Assembly (NCBI RefSeq): GCF_000169335.1
Contig: NZ_AAXW01000005.1
Span: forward strand, 62,001 to 126,000
Direction of reading: 5' to 3'
Origin: Crocosphaera chwakensis CCY0110
Lineage (GTDB): Bacteria > Cyanobacteriota > Cyanobacteriia > Cyanobacteriales > Microcystaceae
DNA: 64,000 nt
Each line of letters begins with the position of its first letter. Position 1 is the stretch's first letter. The notes below the pieces were generated by a model. That model searched no databases. It worked only from the letters and a program-made list of their open reading frames with translations, and was not told where the DNA came from. The translations under genes were made by a program, and so were the position numbers. This document shows, piece after piece, positions 8,830 through 15,065 of the stretch.

Positions 8830-9816
8830 TTATTGAGATAATGCTGATAATTCTTTTTCGATATCTTCTAACATTTCTGTGACTAAATTAGCTCGTTCCC
8901 ATTGTCCATAGTCACTAAATATTTGTTTCGCTTCTTGATAGTAAGCTTGAGATTGTTTTAAATTATTAGGGTTGCCGACTTCTGGCTGTTCAATATTATC
9001 GGGTAAATTAAACAAAACATTGGCTTTATTGGCAATAGTATTGGCATATTCTATGGGGGTATCTTGCAGGGTTCTTACTTTTAACGCCTCATCATAAGCT
9101 GCTAATGCCTTCAAATTGTTCTCAATGGGATGGGATGTATTAAGATACTGTAGGGCGTTAGCTAAATTGTTTTGTAGCATTGCGTATTCACTCGGATGAT
9201 CGATCAATGTCACCCATTTCAATGCTGCTTCAAAAGACTGTACCGCCATCCCTTGACGCATTTTTTCCTTATCCGGACTCAGGGGTAAAGATAAATAAGC
9301 GATCGCAATATTATTCTGTAAAATAGCAAATTCTTGGGGATAATTTTCCCCGGTGAACACTTTAGCTGCTTTTTGATAAGCTTGTATTGCGTCTTGCATA
9401 GTGGCTTCGTGGAAGTTAACCAACCCCTGCAACACTACTCCTAAATTCATCTGAGTTTCAGCTACTTCTTCGGGAGAAGCGTGTTCTTGTAAAATGGGTA
9501 AAGCCTTCTCGTAGGAGGTTTTCGCTTCTAATAATAAATTTGCTCCTTCACTGGGAATGGTTCGTAAAGCAGTTCCCATCCCCGATAAACATCTCGCCTG
9601 TAACATAGGCATTTCAGGGGTACACAGTTCTAACCCTCTACGGTAAAGTAAAACAGCATCTTCGAGTTGTTGGCTGGTTTTGGGTTTATTTTGTAATCCT
9701 GCGGCCATTTCTATCAACATTTCCACTTTTTCGGCTAAAGTGGCGGTTTCCGATTCAATGGCAGTTAAAGCAGCCTTTACATTGGCATCGCTGATGGTGG
9801 GTGTCACGGCATTCAA
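8830..9816 (-). CDS. Tetratricopeptide-repeat protein of the hydrogenase-associated gene set
   Basis: This 328-residue soluble helical protein shows successive TPR-like units, for example LQARCLSGMGTALRTIP, EVAETQMNLGVVLQGLV, EFAILQNNIAIAYLSLPL, EYAMLQNNLANALQYL and EYANTIANKANVLFNLP. There is no signal peptide. TPR proteins act as assembly scaffolds. As the first gene of the minus-strand series leading to the NifU-Rieske gene, it matches my memory of alr0691 in the Nostoc extended hyp operon. I looked for an NtcA palindrome (GTA-N8-TAC) in the 300 bp upstream and did not find one. Confidence 0.75.
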   Translation of the reverse strand: MNAVTPTISDANVKAALTAIESETATLAEKVEMLIEMAAGLQNKPKTSQQLEDAVLLYRRGLELCTPEMPMLQARCLSGMGTALRTIPSEGANLLLEAKTSYEKALPILQEHASPEEVAETQMNLGVVLQGLVNFHEATMQDAIQAYQKAAKVFTGENYPQEFAILQNNIAIAYLSLPLSPDKEKMRQGMAVQSFEAALKWVTLIDHPSEYAMLQNNLANALQYLNTSHPIENNLKALAAYDEALKVRTLQDTPIEYANTIANKANVLFNLPDNIEQPEVGNPNNLKQSQAYYQEAKQIFSDYGQWERANLVTEMLEDIEKELSALSQ

Positions 9817-10678
9817 TAGATAAATAAGTGTTCACAAAAACAGGTAACAAACTCTTCTATATCGGTTTATTCATTAGAAAATATTAAGGTTGCTACCGCT
9901 ATTTGACTGTTGTTAAAATTAAACCTGTTGAAAGATAATCAGATGACAGACAAAATTATTAGTGTTTTTTGGTATTTAGCCAAAATCATCAACCTATTTC
10001 TAGGCTGATAAGATAAGGATACTCACTCTATTTAATCAACGACTTTTTAAATTGTTTCTATTTCTTGCTATTTTTTTAAGATTAGTGTAAAAAATCTCTA
10101 AGAAAACTCTGAAGTTCATCCAACCATCGCCACAGAGCAAGCAAAGCAAAAAACAGCTTCAAACGCTCGTGCTTTACCTCCAAACATCCCAGTGCCAATA
10201 ATACAGCCGATATTATTAGCCACTGAAATAACGATAACGTAAACTGGTATCATCAGCAGATAAGCGACAAAACTAAGTTTTGCTCCTACTAAAGCTGAAT
10301 CATAGCTGCAATCGAACCAACAATACTTGACCAAAATCCGATTAAAGTGTGCCTCTTGACGGCTGCCTTCATACTAAAAATAATATAACAATTCTATTTA
10401 AAGGATAGTTTAGATTTGGCAAAGACAAATATATTGTTTGCTAAATCTTTATGTAATTATTAATACCATTGATAGCTCATTTCTAAAAATATCAAAACCT
10501 TGCAGTTTAAACTGAAACCAAGGAAAGATTAAGATTTTGGGATCAAATTGATGTTTGTTAAGGAACCTAGATAAAGTAGTTTTCGTTCTAGAACTTAAGG
10601 ACAATTCCCCGTAAAATAGACAGGGGGTTTCCACACCAGCAAATATCAAACTGAATGGTTGAGGAGTAAACACATTAC
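9817..10678. other. Gene-poor region with one decayed membrane-protein frame
   Basis: Between the TPR gene and the DUF3887 gene I see only the frameshifted remnant at 10116-10372. The rest is AT-rich, with a small CCCC...GGGG hairpin around 10610-10630. An open frame at 10449-10697 has no protein-like character. Promoters for the TPR operon should lie at the left end and for the DUF3887 gene at the right end. Confidence 0.45.
10116..10372 (-). pseudogene. Possible frameshifted small membrane protein
   Basis: From the ATG at 10372 a frame reads MKAAVKRHTLIGFWSSIVGS and then AAMIQ before a stop at about 10291. Shifting frame at that point gives ALVGAKLSFVAYLLMIPVYV and onward for about 60 hydrophobic residues with conserved-looking GCIIGTGMFGG, ending at 10116. 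The two halves read as one 85-residue membrane protein broken by a one-base indel near 10290. I do not recognise the family. It could also be chance, since the region is AT-rich. Confidence 0.35.
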
Positions 10679-11449
10679 ATGAACTGGTCTTTAACATCCC
10701 TAAAACAGAATAGACTGCCTTTATTAGTCGTCACCCTAGTCACAAGTGTGAGTCAATTACCAGCGATCGCACAAGTCAAGTTAACCCCTCCTCCCCCTGT
10801 TAAGTTGGTTCAATCTGCTGATCAAGTGGATGAAGAAGGGTTAAAAGAGAAAGCTGAACAGATGATTCAGCTATTAATCCAAGAAGACTACAATCAGGTG
10901 AGAACCCTATTAAACCGTGATCTAGCTGTTCAATTAACCAGCGATCAAATTGGGGAAATTTGGAGTAATTTAATTGAATTAACAGGACCAGTTAAAGACA
11001 TTGCAGGCTATCGGGTTATTCCTAGTGTTAACGCTAATATTGTTGTGGTAGAAGCCACTTTTGAAGATAAAACCGATGAGTTTGTTGTTACCTTTAACAA
11101 ACAAGAGGAAATAGTCGGCGTTGACTTTCCTAATGTAGCCTCCATTGAAGAAATTGCTGAAATAATGGTTAATTCTGTTGCGATCAATGATTTTGCACGG
11201 GCTAGAGGCTATTTACATCCTTCCCTAAAAAGTGAAATTTTACCCAATCGCCTACAAAGTTCTTGGCAGAATATTCAACGGGAAAATGGACTTTATGAAC
11301 GCATAGAGACGATTACCGTTAGGCCAGGGTCGGGTGTTGATTCCGTTGATTTAGTGGTAGTGGAAGCCAAATTCGAGAAAGGAATTAGAAAGTTTTTTTT
11401 CATATTTGATGATAACCGTCGTATTGTCGGCATCAATCTCGCAGAATAG
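10679..11449 (+). CDS. Secreted protein with two DUF3887 repeats
   Basis: The protein has 256 residues with a signal peptide: a basic start, the hydrophobic core LPLLVVTLVTSVSQLPAIAQ (about 13-32) and likely cleavage after AIAQ. Two tandem copies of a roughly 95-residue DUF3887 fold follow (about 55-150 and 155-256). Each has a helical start (LKEKAEQMIQLLIQEDY; IEEIAEIMVNSVAINDF) and ends in a strand pair with an IVGV or IVGI motif. DUF3887 resembles NTF2-like folds; its function is unknown. A GAGGAG ribosome-binding site lies 12 nt before the ATG. It precedes enolase by 33 bp on the same strand, so it may be cotranscribed. Confidence 0.7.
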   Translation: MNWSLTSLKQNRLPLLVVTLVTSVSQLPAIAQVKLTPPPPVKLVQSADQVDEEGLKEKAEQMIQLLIQEDYNQVRTLLNRDLAVQLTSDQIGEIWSNLIELTGPVKDIAGYRVIPSVNANIVVVEATFEDKTDEFVVTFNKQEEIVGVDFPNVASIEEIAEIMVNSVAINDFARARGYLHPSLKSEILPNRLQSSWQNIQRENGLYERIETITVRPGSGVDSVDLVVVEAKFEKGIRKFFFIFDDNRRIVGINLAE

Positions 11450-11482
11450 ACAAATTTCTCTCACTTGGAGTTAATTGAATCC

Positions 11483-12772
11483 ATGCTAAATAAACCCGTC
11501 GTTTCCATTGAAGAAATTACCGCTAGAGAAATTTTAGACTCTCGTGGCCGTCCTACCATTGAAGCAGAAGTCTTACTGGAAACAGGGGCTTTCGGTATTG
11601 CCCAGGTTCCCAGTGGCGCGTCAACTGGTAGCTTCGAGGCCCACGAATTACGGGATGATGACCCCAACCGCTACGGTGGTAAAGGCGTTCTCAAAGCGGT
11701 TAGTAACGTTATAGACGAAATTGCCCCTAAAATTATCGGAATGGATGGGTTAGATCAAACTGCGATCGATCACACCATGATTGAGTTAGACGGTTCTACT
11801 AATAAAAAAGAATTAGGGGCCAATGCTATCCTTGCCGTTTCCTTAGCCACTGCAAAAGCTGCCGCCGATGAATTAGCCCTTCCCCTGTACCGTTATTTAG
11901 GGGGTCCCTTGGCCAATGTCTTACCCGTCCCCATGATGAACGTGATTAACGGGGGTTCTCACGCGGATAATAACGTAGACTTCCAGGAGTTTATGATTAT
12001 GCCAGTGGGTGCGGACTCTTTTAAAGAAGCTTTGAGGTGGGGGGCCGAAGTGTTTGCTTCCCTCAGTAAAGTTCTAAAAGAGCGTAAATTGCTCTCTGGG
12101 GTAGGAGACGAGGGGGGATACGCCCCGAACCTGGGATCGAACCAGGAAGCCTTAGATTTGCTCATAGAAGCCATTGAAAAGGCGGGGTATAAGCCAGGGG
12201 AACAGGTGGCTTTAGCGATGGATGTGGCTTCAAGTGAGTTTTATAAGGATGGCGAATATATTTATGATGGTTCTCCCCATTCCCCTCAAGAATTTATCGA
12301 TTATTTAGGTAAATTAGTGGATCAATATCCTATTATTTCCATTGAAGATGGCTTACAAGAAGATGACTGGGATAGCTGGAAAAGTTTGACCGATACGTTA
12401 GGATCTCGCATTCAGTTAGTTGGGGACGATCTTTTTGTCACGAACCCCACTCGTCTGCAAAAAGGCATTGATATGGGTGTGGGTAATAGTATTCTCATTA
12501 AACTCAATCAAATTGGTAGTTTAACGGAAACGTTAGATACGATTGCTTTAGCGACTCGTCATCAATATAGTTCCGTTATTTCCCATCGTTCCGGAGAAAC
12601 CGAAGACACTACCATTGCAGACTTAGCCGTAGCTACACGCGCTGGACAAATCAAAACCGGTTCTCTGTGTCGTAGTGAACGGGTAGCCAAATATAACCGA
12701 CTATTACGTATTGAAGAAGAATTAGGCGATCGCGCAGTTTATGCTGCAAAAGTGGGTTTAGGCCCTCAATAA
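11483..12772 (+). CDS. eno: Enolase (phosphopyruvate hydratase)
   Basis: Catalyses 2-phosphoglycerate to phosphoenolpyruvate in glycolysis. All catalytic elements are present: SHADNNVDFQEFMIMP (His and first Glu), GDEGGYAPNLG, metal ligands in MDVASSEF, SIEDGLQEDDW and LVGDDLFVTNP, the catalytic Lys in ILIKLNQIGSLTET, and SHRSGETEDTTIADLAVA near the C-terminus. I chose the ATG at 11483 (429 residues, MLNKPVVSIEEI) over an in-frame TTG at 11465. The GGAG at 11467-11470 serves the ATG, and the shorter protein starts as cyanobacterial enolases usually do. A strong terminator follows immediately. Confidence 0.97.
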   Translation: MLNKPVVSIEEITAREILDSRGRPTIEAEVLLETGAFGIAQVPSGASTGSFEAHELRDDDPNRYGGKGVLKAVSNVIDEIAPKIIGMDGLDQTAIDHTMIELDGSTNKKELGANAILAVSLATAKAAADELALPLYRYLGGPLANVLPVPMMNVINGGSHADNNVDFQEFMIMPVGADSFKEALRWGAEVFASLSKVLKERKLLSGVGDEGGYAPNLGSNQEALDLLIEAIEKAGYKPGEQVALAMDVASSEFYKDGEYIYDGSPHSPQEFIDYLGKLVDQYPIISIEDGLQEDDWDSWKSLTDTLGSRIQLVGDDLFVTNPTRLQKGIDMGVGNSILIKLNQIGSLTETLDTIALATRHQYSSVISHRSGETEDTTIADLAVATRAGQIKTGSLCRSERVAKYNRLLRIEEELGDRAVYAAKVGLGPQ

Positions 12773-12783
12773 TGTTAATGTAG

Positions 12784-12810
12784 GGGTCAACGGTTGTTGA
12801 CCCTTTATTT
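12784..12810 (+). terminator. Rho-independent terminator after enolase
   Basis: The 8-bp perfect stem GGGTCAAC (12784-12791) / GTTGACCC (12796-12803) has a GGTT loop and is followed by TTTATTT. It ends the enolase transcript right at the stop of the convergent HEPN gene. Confidence 0.85.
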
Positions 12811-13558
12811 ATAGAATTTGATGAATATTTTCAACCACATCCTCGATAAAATCAATGGTTTCACTCACTAAAATTTCATCAATGGGCCAACGATTTCCTA
12901 TATTATAAGTTGGATCGATATCTGCTTCGTGAGCAATTTTATTTCTACGATCAACAATTAAAGTGAGTTGTTGTTTAATATCTTTTGCTGGTTTATTCAT
13001 ATTATTTCCTACTTCGTCCCATAACTTTTTATCAGAAATTAATCGAATCGCATCAGCAATTTTATCAGGTTGCTGATAACTTTGATATCCTAACGCTTCT
13101 CTAATTTCAGCCTCTAACCAACTGGTATTATTAAGTTGATTAATCATACTATTAGATATCATAGGTAATAACTGAGAAAGATTATAAGATTGTTGGAGAA
13201 ATTCAGAGCCATAGTTTTGTTGAATTTCTATTTCTAACCAATTTGCGATATCTAAGGCTATTTGTCTTTCTTTACTTGCTCCACCTAAAGACACTTTGAA
13301 GCGAGAAAAGGCTGATTTAAAAGTATTACGAGAGGGGTTAGGTTCACTCCGTTGTCCTTGATAAATTTCTAACATTCCTAATACAACCACTTCATGAATA
13401 TAGTAATCTAATGCACTTACTATTAATACTAAAGCTGATCTTAGTATATCTGATAAATCTAGTGCAGAGGTTGATTGAACTTTAATCGAATTATGCAATG
13501 CAATGAGATCCCGAACTCTCTTGATACTAACTCTAAATTGCTCAATTGCTGACTGCAT
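12809..13558 (-). CDS. HEPN-domain protein (RiboL-PSP-HEPN-like), putative RNase effector
   Basis: This 249-residue all-helical protein carries the HEPN catalytic signature R-x4-H as RNKIAH (R205-H210) in IVDRRNKIAHEADIDP. The N-terminal helix SALDYYIHEVV (about 48-58) is typical of RiboL-PSP-type HEPN domains. HEPN proteins are commonly metal-independent RNases in toxin-antitoxin, abortive infection and CRISPR-linked systems. It is the last gene of a three-gene operon, and its start overlaps the end of the ParA-like gene by 17 bp, which implies translational coupling. The partner genes make a regulated toxin or conflict effector plausible. RNase activity and toxicity are inferred. Confidence 0.75.
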   Translation of the reverse strand: MQSAIEQFRVSIKRVRDLIALHNSIKVQSTSALDLSDILRSALVLIVSALDYYIHEVVVLGMLEIYQGQRSEPNPSRNTFKSAFSRFKVSLGGASKERQIALDIANWLEIEIQQNYGSEFLQQSYNLSQLLPMISNSMINQLNNTSWLEAEIREALGYQSYQQPDKIADAIRLISDKKLWDEVGNNMNKPAKDIKQQLTLIVDRRNKIAHEADIDPTYNIGNRWPIDEILVSETIDFIEDVVENIHQIL

Positions 13559-14603
13559 AAGCTGAGGTTAAATTAATTACTTTATCTGCTAAGTCTGAGA
13601 AAGTTTTTTTATTTTCTTCTCTTGAATTTTTAATTAAATCTACTTGTAATTTCTCTATATCTAAGTCTTTATCACTTAAATCATAAAGCGGTTTTTGATA
13701 TTCTCTAAAACAAATGCTTAACATTTCAAAATTGGTAATTTTTTGTAAAAAATAACTTTCGCTTATTCCTAATTTGGTATAATCGTTTAACGGTAACATC
13801 ATATTGTTTTTAACTAAGTTAGGAATTAATTGATTAGAAACATCTTCTTCAATTTTTCTAAAATGTTTATCAGAAAAATCTGCTTTTTTGCCTATCAAAG
13901 CAGCATCATCGTAAATAACAATCCCTAAAAATTTGAGTTCAATATTAGGGAAAGGGTAGGTTGCAGTTTTGAAAATTGGTAATGAACTAGCTTGCTTTGC
14001 CCAATGATACCATTTCGGTAAAACCCTAGATAACGAATCAATTGACATTGCAGAAAATAAGTCTGGTTGTGCAGGAATAATAAAAAAATCACTCGTCATT
14101 AATAAATTTTGATTGATGGCTCCTAATGTATCGCCCATATTAATTAAAATATAATCAGCATTAAATTTACTAGCTGTTTTATTTAATAAATCAGTAATAG
14201 AACCTGGTAAATCTTTGAGGCTTTGAACTGGATTTCTTAAATCTTGAGCAATATTTAATGTAGCTTCATATTCAAAAAGACCTCTATGACCAGGTAACAA
14301 AAATAACCCTTTAGGCTCACCAATGGGAATACAATCTATTGCTTTGATAACTCTGGGTTGGGATTCAAATGCAGGAGCTAACCCTATTTTTATATCTGAC
14401 TTTTTGTTATAGATTTTTTCAATTCTATCTCGTTCTTGTTGGGTTTTATCTCCTAAAGCACTTGCTGTTAAACTACAAGTAGGATTAGCATCTACTAAAA
14501 TAACTTTGTATCCTTTAGTTGCCAGTATCCAACCTAAATAAAATGTTGTAATTTCTTGGCTAAACCCAAATTCATAATTGAATATAGCAATTTTTTTAAC
14601 CAT
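13542..14603 (-). CDS. ParA/MinD-like protein with degenerate nucleotide-binding motifs
   Basis: The 353-residue protein is recognisable as ParA/Soj-like from its N-terminal strand-loop-helix, VILVDANPTCSLT (about 34-46), and INQNLLMTSDFFIIPAQPDL after the Walker B strand. The deviant Walker A, expected as N-x-KGG-x-x-KTT, reads NYEFGFSQEITT (residues 9-20). Both the signature Lys and the P-loop Lys are gone. The Walker B strand reads YILINMGD, with Asn where Asp is expected. The frame is intact, so this is a maintained pseudo-ATPase rather than a decayed gene. It sits between an RHH regulator gene (26 bp gap) and the HEPN gene (17 bp overlap). A role as antitoxin, sensor or scaffold is speculative. 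Confidence 0.75.
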   Translation of the reverse strand: MVKKIAIFNYEFGFSQEITTFYLGWILATKGYKVILVDANPTCSLTASALGDKTQQERDRIEKIYNKKSDIKIGLAPAFESQPRVIKAIDCIPIGEPKGLFLLPGHRGLFEYEATLNIAQDLRNPVQSLKDLPGSITDLLNKTASKFNADYILINMGDTLGAINQNLLMTSDFFIIPAQPDLFSAMSIDSLSRVLPKWYHWAKQASSLPIFKTATYPFPNIELKFLGIVIYDDAALIGKKADFSDKHFRKIEEDVSNQLIPNLVKNNMMLPLNDYTKLGISESYFLQKITNFEMLSICFREYQKPLYDLSDKDLDIEKLQVDLIKNSREENKKTFSDLADKVINLTSAYAVSN

Positions 14604-14629
14604 TTCACTCTCCTTTTTTTATAATTATA

Positions 14630-14857
14630 TCAAATGTTAATTTCATCAAGTTTATCTAATATTTTTAATTTTTCTTCTACATTTCCCTTAGCAGCGATCG
14701 CTTTAAACCTATTTTCAGCATCAAACTCAGCTAAAGCAATAGTTGCCAGTTCTTCAATCAACTTATTAACACTAATACCTCTAGCTTTTGCCAGTTCTTT
14801 TAATCGATAGTGTTTGTCATCAGGTAAACGAATCGTTAAAGTCTCCATTTTTCTCAT
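14630..14857 (-). CDS. Ribbon-helix-helix regulator / antitoxin-like protein
   Basis: The 75-residue protein has a ribbon-helix-helix DNA-binding N-terminus: strand ETLTIRLPD (about 5-13), then helices YRLKELAKARGISVNKLIEE. It closely follows the CopG/Arc/HicB-C-terminal pattern. The charged tail (about 50-75) could bind a partner. The alternative start at M4 (14848) is equally possible. It is the first gene of the three-gene cassette with the ParA-like and HEPN genes. A perfect 10-bp inverted repeat flanks its predicted promoter, so autorepression is likely. Confidence 0.75.
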   Translation of the reverse strand: MRKMETLTIRLPDDKHYRLKELAKARGISVNKLIEELATIALAEFDAENRFKAIAAKGNVEEKLKILDKLDEINI

Positions 14858-14871
14858 TGTATCTCATCCTC

Positions 14872-14924
14872 TAAGATAGTTTATAATGTATTGACTTTAA
14901 ACATCAAGAAAATGAACTATCTTA
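14872..14924 (-). promoter_or_regulatory. Predicted promoter flanked by a perfect 10-bp inverted repeat (candidate RHH operator)
   Basis: TAAGATAGTT (14872-14881) and AACTATCTTA (14915-14924) are exact inverted copies 33 bp apart. Between them, on the minus strand, lie a -35-like TTGATG (14902-14907) and a -10-like TATAAA (14880-14885) with 16-bp spacing. The proximal half-site overlaps the -10 edge and is 15 bp from the first start codon, as expected for an autoregulatory operator. Confidence 0.5.
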
Positions 14925-14987
14925 AGAAATGTAAATAAATTATATAGATATTTTCACAGGAATAAACTACTTATTTAAAAGTTGATC

Positions 14988-15023
14988 CCTGCCTTTTGCC
15001 TCTTGCCTTTTGACTCTTGCCTT
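14988..15023. repeat. Short tandem repeat upstream of mutS
   Basis: Imperfect tandem copies of CCTTTTGCCTCTTGC-like units lie within the untranslated region ahead of mutS. Similar low-complexity tracts recur in other gaps of this window. Confidence 0.45.
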
Positions 15024-15065
15024 ATCTAACCTGTAACATTATTGTTTTCCAACCACTGATTATCA

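Noticed and set aside
9817..10115. Possible NtcA box for the TPR/NifU-Rieske operon
   Set aside because: No GTA-N8-TAC match is present in the region.
10449..10697. 82-codon minus-strand open frame
   Set aside because: Odd composition, no hydrophobic or motif pattern, and it overlaps the start and ribosome-binding site of the DUF3887 gene.
12132..12148. On the minus strand, CCTGG-TTCGATC-CCAGG looks exactly like a tRNA T-arm
   Set aside because: It lies inside the conserved NLGSNQEA region of enolase, and no anticodon or acceptor stem can be built around it; it is a coincidence of coding sequence.
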